This document shows, piece after piece, positions 56,211 through 64,000 of a stretch of DNA of 64,000 nt; position 1 is the first letter of the stretch, and every line of letters starts with the position of its first letter. The stretch comes from Rheinheimera sp. UJ63 (GTDB lineage: Bacteria > Pseudomonadota > Gammaproteobacteria > Enterobacterales > Alteromonadaceae), in contig NZ_JAKGTQ010000001.1 in assembly GCF_021568285.1 (NCBI RefSeq), positions 806,001 through 870,000 on the forward strand, in the 5' to 3' direction. The position numbers were made by a program, and so were the translations under genes. The notes below the pieces were generated by a model, which was not told the DNA's origin, ran no database searches, and saw only the letters and a list, made by a program, of their open reading frames with translations.

Positions 56211-56391
56211 GTTTTTGCAGCTGAGTGGCTGGTATTTATACAAGGCAGAGCTTGTGCCGTGTAGTTATTCTACATAAACAAGCGACCCGTTTGTATGGAG
56301 CAAACGGGAACAGCTCTGCTGACCGAAGGCGAAATATAGGATATATTTCGTATAACGCAGTAGAAATGCCAGCCACACGCTGCAAAAATGC
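56211..56391. mobile_element. MITE-like multi-arm inverted-repeat element
   Basis: Imperfect terminal inverted repeats: left 56211-56241 (TTTTTGCAGC, then GTGGCTGG, ATTT) and right 56360-56391 (ATGCCAGCCACACGCTGC, then AAAAA). Inside are GCAGAGCT/AGCTCTGC (56245/56312), CTTGT/ACAAG, TGTAG/CTACA with a TTATT loop, a perfect CCCGTTTG/CAAACGGG (56286/56301) and GAAATATA/TATATTTC (56331/56342). There is no coding capacity. The architecture resembles a non-autonomous repeat or a structured RNA. Confidence 0.6.
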
Positions 56392-56430
56392 GCTTAACTC
56401 AGTTCACAGTTAATCATTAGCTTAGCTGTG

Positions 56431-56535
56431 AGTGTTGAGTGTTAAGTGTTGAGTGTTGAGTTTTGAGTTTTGAGTTTTGAGTTTTGAGTTTTGAGTTTTA
56501 AGTTTTGAGTTTTGAGTTTTGAGTTTTGAGTTTTG
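56431..56535. repeat. Tandem heptanucleotide repeat, 15 units
   Basis: Fifteen consecutive 7-bp units: four AGTGTTR, then eleven AGTTTTR, with two units ending in A. It begins 40 nt past the inverted-repeat element and ends 5 nt beyond the mutT stop codon (56541). It is non-coding. Confidence 0.95.
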
Positions 56536-56540
56536 AGATA

Positions 56541-56948
56541 TTAGAGAAAGTGTTGTTGCAGATGTTCAACAATTGGCTGATTAGCATCGGGCAATGTAAT
56601 AGTATCAAGCTCACTGATAGCAAACCACTTTACTGCTTGCCCTTCTAAGCCTTGCGGCTCACCACTAAACTCAGTAACCAAACGAATATCCAAAAACACT
56701 TCACGCTCTGGATATTGATAACGCAATTGCAGCAAAGGGGAACTGGCCTGCACTGTAATACCAATTTCTTCGGCTAATTCGCGAACCAAGGCGTACTCTG
56801 TTAACTCACCTTGTTCCAGCTTACCGCCTGGAAACTCCCATTTCCCCCCTTGATGCTGTGATGCTTTGCGCAACGCAAGCAACACCTGCTGTTGACGCAC
56901 AATCACGCCAACAGCCACATGCAACACCGCTTTAGCTAAGTTGGCCAT
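56541..56948 (-). CDS. mutT: 8-oxo-dGTP diphosphatase MutT
   Basis: 135 aa from the ATG at 56948. Complete Nudix box beginning [20 protein letters not shown] and closing with EIGI. It hydrolyses oxidised GTP/dGTP. The start lies inside the last codons of secA (17-nt overlap), the usual secA-mutT coupling; a longer frame to 56993 is rejected. It complements mutM at 13298 in oxidised-guanine defence. Confidence 0.95.
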   Translation of the reverse strand: MANLAKAVLHVAVGVIVRQQQVLLALRKASQHQGGKWEFPGGKLEQGELTEYALVRELAEEIGITVQASSPLLQLRYQYPEREVFLDIRLVTEFSGEPQGLEGQAVKWFAISELDTITLPDANQPIVEHLQQHFL

Positions 56949-59652
56949 GACAGTGCTTGTATTTTTTACCTGAACCACAAGGACAGGCGTCATTACGCCC
57001 TACTTTAGCACCGTCACGCATCACTGGGGCAGCGTTTTGCATACCTTCTGGTAAATCACTAGCTAACTGCTCGGCATCCGCATGTTGATAGTTATGCGGT
57101 ACGTTGTCAGCTTGACGACGTTGCTCTTCAACTGCTTCAACATCTTCTGCCGCTTTCACTTGCACGCGACTAAGAATACCAATCACATCCAGTTTCAGTG
57201 CTTCCAACATGTTGGTGAATAACTCAAAAGATTCGCGCTTATATTCTTGCTTCGGATTCTTCTGCGCATAACCACGTAGGTTGATCGCTTGACGCAAGTG
57301 ATCCATCGCCGCCAAATGCTCTTTCCAGTGCGTATCTAAGCTTTGTAACATAATGGCTTTTTCGAACTGACGTAGCACTTGTGGGCCGACCATCTGTTCT
57401 TTTGAATTGTAAGACGCGCTCACTTCTTCTTGAATACGCTCACGTAGCTTCTCTTCAAACAGCTTTTTGTCATCCGCTAACCATTGGCTAATCGGCAATG
57501 CCACGCCAAAGTCGGCTTGCAGACGCTGCTCTAAACCAGGGATATCCCACATTTCGTCCATAGACTGTGGCGGGATATAGTCATTAATCATGCTGTTAAC
57601 AACGTCATCACGAATGGCATGAATGGTTTCACTAATATCGTCGGCATCTAACAAGTCATTACGTTGCTCATACACCACTTTACGTTGGTCATTGGCTACG
57701 TCATCAAACTCAAGTAACTGCTTACGAATATCAAAGTTACGCGCTTCCACTTTACGTTGTGCGTTTTCAATGGCACGACTGACCCAAGGGTGCTCGATAG
57801 CTTCACCTGGCGCCATACCAATACGGCGCATCATCGCCGCCATCCGATCTGAGGCGAAAATCCGCATCAAGGCATCTTCTAGCGATAAGTAAAAACGGGA
57901 AATACCTGGGTCACCTTGACGACCGGCACGACCACGTAACTGGTTATCAATACGACGCGATTCGTGACGCTCAGTACCAATGATATGCAAACCACCGGCT
58001 GCAATCACGGCATCATGGCGTTTCTGCCATTCTGCTTTCGCTGCCGCAACCACTTCGGCATCCGCATCGGCACCTAAGGCTTGTAATTCACTCTGCCAGC
58101 TACCGCCTAAGACGATATCGGTACCACGACCCGCCATGTTAGTGGCGATAGTGACCGTGCCTGGGCGACCGGCATCAGCAATAATTTGTGCTTCGTTAGC
58201 GTGAAACTTAGCGTTTAATACTTGGTGGGTAATTTTGGCTTTGTTCAGTAACGTTGATAAGTATTCTGAGCTTTCAATTGACGCCGTACCTACCAGCACA
58301 GGGCGGCCAGTATCGCGAGCGGTTTTCACATCTTCGATAATGGCGTTGTATTTATCTTCAGCCGTTAAATACACTAAATCGGCCAAATCTTGGCGTACCA
58401 TCGGCTTGTTGGTTGGTACCACTATGGTTTCTAAACCATAGATTTGTTGGAACTCAAACGCTTCGGTATCTGCAGTACCGGTCATACCGCCTAATTTGTC
58501 ATATAAGCGGAAGTAATTTTGGAAAGTAATAGACGCCAGCGTTTGGTTTTCGTTTTGAATGCGCACGCCTTCTTTGGCTTCTACCGCTTGGTGTAAGCCT
58601 TCAGACCAACGACGACCTTCCATTGTTCGGCCCGTGTGCTCATCGACAATAACGATATCGCCATCTTTTACAACGTAATCAACATCGCGTTTAAACAACT
58701 GATGCGCACGTAAGGCGGCATACACATGGTGTAGTAGCGTAATATTTGCAGCAGAGAATAAGGTGTCATGCTCACCAATCATGCCGCGCTCTCGCAACAT
58801 GTTTTCGACTTGAATTTGACCCGCTTCCGTTAAGTACACCTGACGGGCTTTTTCATCCACGGTAAAGTGGCCATCACCGTGTTTATCTTCTTCGTCTTCT
58901 TTTTCTTGGCGCACTAACTCGGGCACTAGCACGTTAATCTTTTTATACAGCTCAGAGCTGTCTTCGGCGGGACCGGAGATAATCAGTGGTGTCCGCGCTT
59001 CATCGATCAGGATTGAATCCACCTCGTCGATAATGGCAAAGGCCAGATCGCGCTGCACACGTTCTTGTGGCGAGAACGCCATGTTGTCTCGTAGATAGTC
59101 GAAACCGAATTCATTATTGGTGCCGTAAGTGATATCGGCGGCATAGGCTTTCTGCTTTTCTGGGTGTGCCATGCCGGGCACGTTAACACCCACAGTTAAG
59201 CCTAAGAAGGTAAACAACGGCTCGTTAGTTTGCGCATCACGCTTTGCCAGATAATCGTTAACGGTAATAACATGTACCGACTTGCCACTCAGAGCATTTA
59301 GGTAAGCAGGCAAAGTCGCTGTTAAGGTTTTACCTTCACCGGTACGCATTTCCGAGATTTTACCTTGATGCAGCACCATACCACCGACCAGTTGCACATC
59401 AAAGTGACGCATGTCAAACACGCGCTTACTGGCTTCGCGCACGGTGGCGAAGGCTTCAGGCAGAATGTCGTCTAAGGTCGCGCCGTCTTGTACGCGCTGT
59501 TTAAATTCGCTGGTTTTCGTTTTTAATTGTTCATCACTCAGCTTTTCGTATTCCGCTTCCAGCGCGTTGATTTGCTGTACCTGTTTTTTTAATTTTTTTA
59601 AGAAACGGTCATTACGGCTACCAATTAATTTGGCAAAAAATTTTCCAAACAT
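56932..59652 (-). CDS. secA: Preprotein translocase ATPase SecA
   Basis: A 906-aa export motor. Walker A MRTGEGKT at 102-109, the same position as in E. coli; [29 protein letters not shown] and [10 protein letters not shown] helicase motifs; and a C-terminal SEC-C zinc site [13 protein letters not shown]. No secM-like arrest gene is seen upstream; the divergent neighbour is dciA. Confidence 0.98.
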   Translation of the reverse strand: MFGKFFAKLIGSRNDRFLKKLKKQVQQINALEAEYEKLSDEQLKTKTSEFKQRVQDGATLDDILPEAFATVREASKRVFDMRHFDVQLVGGMVLHQGKISEMRTGEGKTLTATLPAYLNALSGKSVHVITVNDYLAKRDAQTNEPLFTFLGLTVGVNVPGMAHPEKQKAYAADITYGTNNEFGFDYLRDNMAFSPQERVQRDLAFAIIDEVDSILIDEARTPLIISGPAEDSSELYKKINVLVPELVRQEKEDEEDKHGDGHFTVDEKARQVYLTEAGQIQVENMLRERGMIGEHDTLFSAANITLLHHVYAALRAHQLFKRDVDYVVKDGDIVIVDEHTGRTMEGRRWSEGLHQAVEAKEGVRIQNENQTLASITFQNYFRLYDKLGGMTGTADTEAFEFQQIYGLETIVVPTNKPMVRQDLADLVYLTAEDKYNAIIEDVKTARDTGRPVLVGTASIESSEYLSTLLNKAKITHQVLNAKFHANEAQIIADAGRPGTVTIATNMAGRGTDIVLGGSWQSELQALGADADAEVVAAAKAEWQKRHDAVIAAGGLHIIGTERHESRRIDNQLRGRAGRQGDPGISRFYLSLEDALMRIFASDRMAAMMRRIGMAPGEAIEHPWVSRAIENAQRKVEARNFDIRKQLLEFDDVANDQRKVVYEQRNDLLDADDISETIHAIRDDVVNSMINDYIPPQSMDEMWDIPGLEQRLQADFGVALPISQWLADDKKLFEEKLRERIQEEVSASYNSKEQMVGPQVLRQFEKAIMLQSLDTHWKEHLAAMDHLRQAINLRGYAQKNPKQEYKRESFELFTNMLEALKLDVIGILSRVQVKAAEDVEAVEEQRRQADNVPHNYQHADAEQLASDLPEGMQNAAPVMRDGAKVGRNDACPCGSGKKYKHCHGQLS

Positions 59653-59872
59653 TATCCAGATACCATTTTAAGTTAAAGCTGCAATGCAGCCCTGGCCATG
59701 CCAGTATTATCGTCAGTGTGAGGTCTGGCTTAATGCTCAGACATGGGCCGAAGTTAACAGGATATGGTGATGGTTTATCCTGCTTTCAAGGGCAGTGGCT
59801 ACTGCTACTGCCGCAGCCTAAAAACTGTTACACTTTGTGCGTTGTTTTACTATTTCAAACAGGCTGCTGCAA

Positions 59873-60346
59873 ATGAAACGTTATAGCCATAAACCAGAAG
59901 ATTTAACTAAACTTTTTAGTCATAGCACTCTGGCTGGCGTGCAACAGCAGTTTCAATTAATCGGTAAACTTAATGCAGAATTGTGTCAGATCCTGCAATT
60001 AACACAGCTCACCTCTTGTCAGGTCGCAACCATTAAAGAGGGGCGAGCGATTATTTTATGTAGTTCGGCAGCCTGGGCTACGCGACTAAAAATGCAACGC
60101 GACGCCATTCTAGACAATTTCCGCAAAAAAATCTTGCCTGAATTAGCAGGGATTGATATCGAAGTGTCACCTGTAGGCCAAACAAAGCCATTACACGTGC
60201 AAGAGCAACCGGCAAAACCCTATTGTGCAACCTTAAGTCATGATACCCGCTTACAGTTACAACAGGCCGCTGCGCAAACCGATGGCCCAGTGCAACAAGC
60301 CTTACAGCGCTTATTGCGCAATATGCCTGATAACACACCGCGCTAA
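59873..60346 (+). CDS. dciA: DUF721 protein, DciA-like
   Basis: 157 aa from the ATG at 59873, with AGG 9 nt upstream; an upstream GTG at 59837 is rejected. The DUF721 part has CQVATIKEGRAIILCSSAAW followed by ATRLKMQRDAIL. DciA proteins help load the replicative helicase in bacteria lacking DnaC. It lies between lpxC and secA, its standard place in these bacteria. Confidence 0.85.
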   Translation: MKRYSHKPEDLTKLFSHSTLAGVQQQFQLIGKLNAELCQILQLTQLTSCQVATIKEGRAIILCSSAAWATRLKMQRDAILDNFRKKILPELAGIDIEVSPVGQTKPLHVQEQPAKPYCATLSHDTRLQLQQAAAQTDGPVQQALQRLLRNMPDNTPR

Positions 60347-60396
60347 CGGCAAGGCTTAAAACCGCTTAAGTGAGATCCCATGCTAAATTGCAGACG

Positions 60397-60423
60397 AAAA
60401 AAAAGCCGCTTAGCGGCTTTTTC
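60397..60423. terminator. Bidirectional terminator between dciA and lpxC
   Basis: AAAGCCGC-TTA-GCGGCTTT, with A-run on one side and T-run on the other, directly beyond the lpxC stop and 51 nt after dciA. Confidence 0.9.
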
Positions 60424-61335
60424 TTAGGCAAGTTGCGGTGCCAAAAAGGATATCGGCATTTCTGCCTTATCTTCAAAGGTCACAAATTCCCAGTTTTCTT
60501 GCTTGGCTAGTACCGCTGATAACAGTTGGTTATTTAAACCATGACCTGTTTTATACGAACGGAACTCACCTAAAATACTGTGACCAGCCATGTAAAGATC
60601 GCCGATGGCATCTAACATCTTGTGCTTAATAAACTCATCGTCATAACGCAGGCCATCTTGGTTTAACACACGGAACTCATCGAGCACCACGGCGTTATCC
60701 ATGCTGCCACCCAGCGCTAAATTGTTAGCACGTAAAAATTCAACTTCGTGCAGGAAGCCGAAAGTACGCGCACGGCTGATTTCTTTAATAAAGCTGGCGG
60801 CTGAAAACTCCATCACCACGTGTTGCGTGGTTTCTGAAATGATCGGGTGATTAAAGTTAATGGCAAAATCTAACTTAAAGCCATTGTAGGGCTTAAATTC
60901 TGCCCATTTATCACCGTCTTCTACCCGGACCGTTTGTTTAATGCGAATAAACTTCTTCGCTAAACGCTGCTCGGCAATACCCGCTTCTAATAACAAATAG
61001 ACAAATGGGTTGGCGCTGCCGTCCATAATAGGGATTTCTGCTGAGTCAACATCAATAACTAAGTTATCAATGCCCAGGCCAGCAATCGCGGCCATTAAAT
61101 GCTCAGTGGTGGATAACCGCACACCCTGTTCGTTAATCAAACAGGTACACATTACAGTATCGCCCACTAACGAAGGGGTGATTTTGAAATCGACTACCGG
61201 AGACAGGTCTACACGCCGGAATACAATGCCGGTATTGTCAGGTGCAGGTCGGAGAGTAAGCGTAACCTTTTCACCTTTGTGTAAACCCACACCGACAGAG
61301 CTAACAGTCTGTTGAATGGTACGTTGTTTAATCAT
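60424..61335 (-). CDS. lpxC: UDP-3-O-acyl-N-acetylglucosamine deacetylase
   Basis: A 303-aa zinc enzyme, committed step of lipid A synthesis. [32 protein letters not shown] (zinc His), [10 protein letters not shown], and [14 protein letters not shown] (zinc His/Asp) are diagnostic. The ATG at 61335 has AGGA 7 nt upstream; a longer frame is rejected. Confidence 0.98.
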   Translation of the reverse strand: MIKQRTIQQTVSSVGVGLHKGEKVTLTLRPAPDNTGIVFRRVDLSPVVDFKITPSLVGDTVMCTCLINEQGVRLSTTEHLMAAIAGLGIDNLVIDVDSAEIPIMDGSANPFVYLLLEAGIAEQRLAKKFIRIKQTVRVEDGDKWAEFKPYNGFKLDFAINFNHPIISETTQHVVMEFSAASFIKEISRARTFGFLHEVEFLRANNLALGGSMDNAVVLDEFRVLNQDGLRYDDEFIKHKMLDAIGDLYMAGHSILGEFRSYKTGHGLNNQLLSAVLAKQENWEFVTFEDKAEMPISFLAPQLA

Positions 61336-61480
61336 AAGTTTTTCCTGCTCAATTAGTAAGCAATCATAAACGGGCGCGCAGCATAGCACATCACTAATAG
61401 TATGCCAATTATTAGCTTAACAGCGGATGAATCTCATCTGCTTGACTATGTCTACTTTACGCTGTCGAAAGCGACAGCGA

Positions 61481-62644
61481 TTAATCAGCCTGTTTTCTTA
61501 AAAACGCTGGGATATCGAAAATATCGATGCCGCCTTTTGCTTCAGCCTGTGGCTTAGTTTGTGGCAACTCTTCACGTTGTGCCGCAACCGCAGGAGCCGG
61601 TTGACGCACAGCATTACCGTGTTGGACATAACTTGTAGTAACAGGTTCAGCGCGATGCGTTGGTACTAAGCTGATATCTGGGCGACGATCCGCACCGATA
61701 CCGGTTGCCACCACAGTAACGCGTAATTCGTCATGCATTTCTGGGTCAATAACAGCACCCACTACCACGGTCGCATTTTCTGAAGCGAAAGCTTTGACGG
61801 CATTACCGACAATTTCAAACTCTTCAATGCTGATATCTAAACCGGCGGTAATGTTCACTAAAATACCTTTCGCACCCGATAAATCGATATCTTCTAACAG
61901 TGGGCTAGAAATCGCTTGTTCAGCGGCTTCTTCAGCACGGTCAGGACCACTGGCGCGGCCAGTACCCATCATGGCAGTGCCCATTTCCGACATCACAGTA
62001 CGTACGTCGGCGAAGTCAACGTTGATCAAACCTGGACGCGTAATAAGTTCAGCAATGCCCTGCACGGCACCGAGTAACACGTTATTAGCAGCTTTAAAAG
62101 CATCCAGTAAGCTAGTGCCTTTACCTAATACTTTTAATAATTTATCGTTAGGAATAGTAATTAACGAGTCAACATGTTTGCTTAACTCTAAAATACCTTC
62201 ATCAGCATAAGCAGTACGCTTTTTACCTTCGAAGGGGAAAGGTTTCGTCACAACCGCAACCGTCAGAATACCTAACTCACGCGCCACTTCCGCAACGATG
62301 GGTGCAGCACCTGTACCCGTACCACCGCCCATACCGGCTGCGATAAAGATCATATCCGCGCCTTGTAGGGTTTTCTTGATGGTTTCACGATCTTCTTCTG
62401 CCGAACGACGACCAATTTCTGGATTCGCACCCGCACCCAAACCTTTGGTTACGCTGGCACCCAGTTGTAAGGTGACATTGGCAGAAGAATTACGTAGTGC
62501 TTGGGCATCGGTATTCGCCGCCACAAACTCTACGCCTTCAATATTGCTAGCAACCATATATTCCACGGCGTTACCACCGCCACCACCAACACCAATAACT
62601 TTAATGACCGCTTCTTGGTTGTGGTTTTCCATTAACTCAAACAT
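61481..62644 (-). CDS. ftsZ: Cell division GTPase FtsZ
   Basis: A 387-aa tubulin homologue. Tubulin signature GGGTGTG at 106-112, [10 protein letters not shown]7-loop [11 protein letters not shown], a Gln/Pro-rich linker and the conserved C-terminal peptide [11 protein letters not shown] that binds FtsA, ZipA and SlmA (slmA is at 17700). It lies 27 nt after ftsA. Confidence 0.98.
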   Translation of the reverse strand: MFELMENHNQEAVIKVIGVGGGGGNAVEYMVASNIEGVEFVAANTDAQALRNSSANVTLQLGASVTKGLGAGANPEIGRRSAEEDRETIKKTLQGADMIFIAAGMGGGTGTGAAPIVAEVARELGILTVAVVTKPFPFEGKKRTAYADEGILELSKHVDSLITIPNDKLLKVLGKGTSLLDAFKAANNVLLGAVQGIAELITRPGLINVDFADVRTVMSEMGTAMMGTGRASGPDRAEEAAEQAISSPLLEDIDLSGAKGILVNITAGLDISIEEFEIVGNAVKAFASENATVVVGAVIDPEMHDELRVTVVATGIGADRRPDISLVPTHRAEPVTTSYVQHGNAVRQPAPAVAAQREELPQTKPQAEAKGGIDIFDIPAFLRKQAD

Positions 62645-62671
62645 AGCTCTCTCTCCGTTTTTTACGCTTAC

Positions 62672-63907
62672 TTAAAACTGACCATTGAACCAGCTGCTAA
62701 TTTTTTTAAAAAAGCTGCTGACTGAATCACGGCTTTGACTGGCTGCCTTGTTCTGGCTGCGCACGTCCTTGCCATAGAGTAACAAGCCAATGACGCTGGC
62801 GTAGGCCGGGTCATTAACATATTCTTTTAAACCGGTAATGTGCATCGGATAACCGACCCGCACCGGCATTTGGAAAATATCTTCGGCAAATTCGACCGCG
62901 CCTTCCATCTTGGCGGTACCCCCAGTTAACACTAAACCGGCAGCAATTTGCTCTTCTAAACCACTGGAGCGAATTTCTTCTTGCACCAGTTCAAATAATT
63001 CTTGGTAACGCGGTTCAACCACTTCCGCTAGGGTATGACGCGACATAGACCGCGCGGCTCGCCCCCCGACACTGGGTACTTCGATGCTTTCTTCTTTACC
63101 CACCATGCTGCGCAGCGCGCAAGCATACTGCACTTTGATCTCTTCCGCATGACTAATTGGTGTACGGAAAATTTTCGCGATATCACTGGTTACCTGATTG
63201 CCCGCTACCGGGATGACTGCCGTGTGGCGTAAGGCGCCATTAGTGAAGATCGAAATATCGATAGTGCCACCGCCGATATCGACCACGCAGACCCCTAACT
63301 CTTTTTCGTCGTCGGTTAACACGGCATAACTTGATGCCAGCGACGAGAAAATAAGCTGATCAACATGTAAGCCACAACGCTCGACACACTTCTCAATATT
63401 CTTCGCCATATCGTTCGCACAAGTAATAATGTGTGCCCGCGCTTCCATCCGAACGCCTGACATACCTACTGGGCTTTTAATGCCCTCTTGCATGTCGACC
63501 GAGAACTCTTGAGGTAAGACATGCAACATGCGACGCTCGGCGGAAATGGGTACCGATTTCGCTGCATGGATCACATTGGCCACGTCCTCGTTGGTCACTT
63601 CGGTATCGTTAATCGGCACCATGCCACTTTCGTTTTGGCAACGAATATGCTTACCGGTAATACCTAAATACACTGACGATACTTGGCAATCCGCCATTAA
63701 CTCGGCTTCATTGATCGCGCGCTGTACTGCCTGCACCACCAAGTTCAAGTCGTTGACGCCGCCTTTATCCATGCCACGCGATACATGGGTGCCAACACCC
63801 ACGATGCTCAGCTGATTGTCTGCGGTAATTTCGCCCACAACCGCCTTAATCTGGGCAGTACCGATATCCAAGCCTACAATCAAATCCCGCTCTAATGACT
63901 TTGTCAT
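62672..63907 (-). CDS. ftsA: Cell division protein FtsA
   Basis: A 411-aa actin-like membrane tether of FtsZ. DIGTAQIKAVVGE (phosphate 1), DIGGGTIDISIF (phosphate 2), LTGGTAKMEG (adenosine), and a C-terminal amphipathic helix (FFKKISSWFNGQF). The ATG overlaps the ftsQ stop (ATGA). Confidence 0.98.
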   Translation of the reverse strand: MTKSLERDLIVGLDIGTAQIKAVVGEITADNQLSIVGVGTHVSRGMDKGGVNDLNLVVQAVQRAINEAELMADCQVSSVYLGITGKHIRCQNESGMVPINDTEVTNEDVANVIHAAKSVPISAERRMLHVLPQEFSVDMQEGIKSPVGMSGVRMEARAHIITCANDMAKNIEKCVERCGLHVDQLIFSSLASSYAVLTDDEKELGVCVVDIGGGTIDISIFTNGALRHTAVIPVAGNQVTSDIAKIFRTPISHAEEIKVQYACALRSMVGKEESIEVPSVGGRAARSMSRHTLAEVVEPRYQELFELVQEEIRSSGLEEQIAAGLVLTGGTAKMEGAVEFAEDIFQMPVRVGYPMHITGLKEYVNDPAYASVIGLLLYGKDVRSQNKAASQSRDSVSSFFKKISSWFNGQF

Positions 63908-64000
63908 GTTTTTCTCTTTGTCTCTGTTGCACCATAGCGCACGGCAATACCCGTGTCATAACGTAAATCTACTTCCACCATGGCGGCGTTTATCTTGTGT
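63904..64000 (-). CDS. ftsQ: Cell division protein FtsQ, C-terminal end only
   Basis: About 31 codons to the window edge, read on the minus strand: VEVDLRYDTGIAVRYG, then ATETKRKT and stop. VDLRY-TGIAV is the conserved C-terminal beta strand of FtsQ, and ftsQ-ftsA-ftsZ is the universal dcw order. Confidence 0.93.
   Translation of the reverse strand, partial: HKINAAMVEVDLRYDTGIAVRYGATETKRKT

Noticed and set aside
56431..56535. Short regular repeats as a CRISPR array
   Set aside because: Units are 7 bp and contiguous with no spacers, and no cas gene is in the window.
62298..62675. Long plus-strand frame opposite ftsZ
   Set aside because: Antisense to a highly conserved gene, with skewed composition from the complementary codons.

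Overview
The window is chromosomal DNA of a gammaproteobacterium. The core gene blocks (ftsQ-ftsA-ftsZ-lpxC / dciA / secA-mutT; pilBCD-coaE-zapD-yacG; gmk-rpoZ-spoT-ridA-recG; rph-pyrE; coaBC-dut-slmA; mutM / rpmG-rpmB / radC) are laid out as in marine and freshwater Alteromonadales/Chromatiales, and I would guess a Rheinheimera/Alishewanella-like organism. That placement is inference from gene content, because no search was run. No rRNA, tRNA, CRISPR array or complete insertion sequence was found.

Layout. 1-2290: a truncated TonB-dependent receptor behind a textbook TPP riboswitch, so a thiamin uptake receptor. 2289-6246: a tightly coupled operon of a small PstS-like periplasmic protein, a porin-like barrel and a membrane GGDEF-EAL protein. 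6387-13230: MgtE, DUF432 protein, MscS channel, Omp85-type protein, a decayed S9 peptidase fragment and an APC permease. 13298-21391: housekeeping genes. 21654-23956: an accessory patch with an AbiE toxin-antitoxin pair, a remnant of a second antitoxin and two small orphan genes. 24152-32926: fatty acid cis/trans isomerase, a hotdog protein and the gmk-rpoZ-spoT-ridA-recG block.

32974-39399 is the most coherent unusual locus. It holds DUF1445 (the N-terminal half of D-glutamate cyclase), a GGDEF protein on the other strand, then pxpA-pxpB-pxpC, a DUF4392 protein (the C-terminal half of D-glutamate cyclase) and a D-amino-acid transaminase. Together they look like a D-glutamate/5-oxoproline interconversion module in which the two domains fused in animal DGLUCY are encoded separately at its two ends.

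39575-56182: the type IV pilus block. The major pilin gene pilA is separated from pilBCD by about 10.5 kb holding a sucrose-use island (TonB receptor, LacI regulator, MFS transporter, amylosucrase), an HDOD protein and a solute-binding lipoprotein. Related CTTAAT-CR-WTTAAG sites precede the receptor, transporter and amylosucrase genes; two of them overlap plausible promoters, which suggests one LacI-type regulon. The pilA 3' flank carries an array of small TTCG-loop hairpins.

56183-56540 has no gene but holds a roughly 180-bp multi-arm inverted-repeat element and 15 copies of a 7-bp tandem repeat. 56541-64000 is mutT, secA, dciA, lpxC, ftsZ, ftsA and the 3' end of ftsQ.
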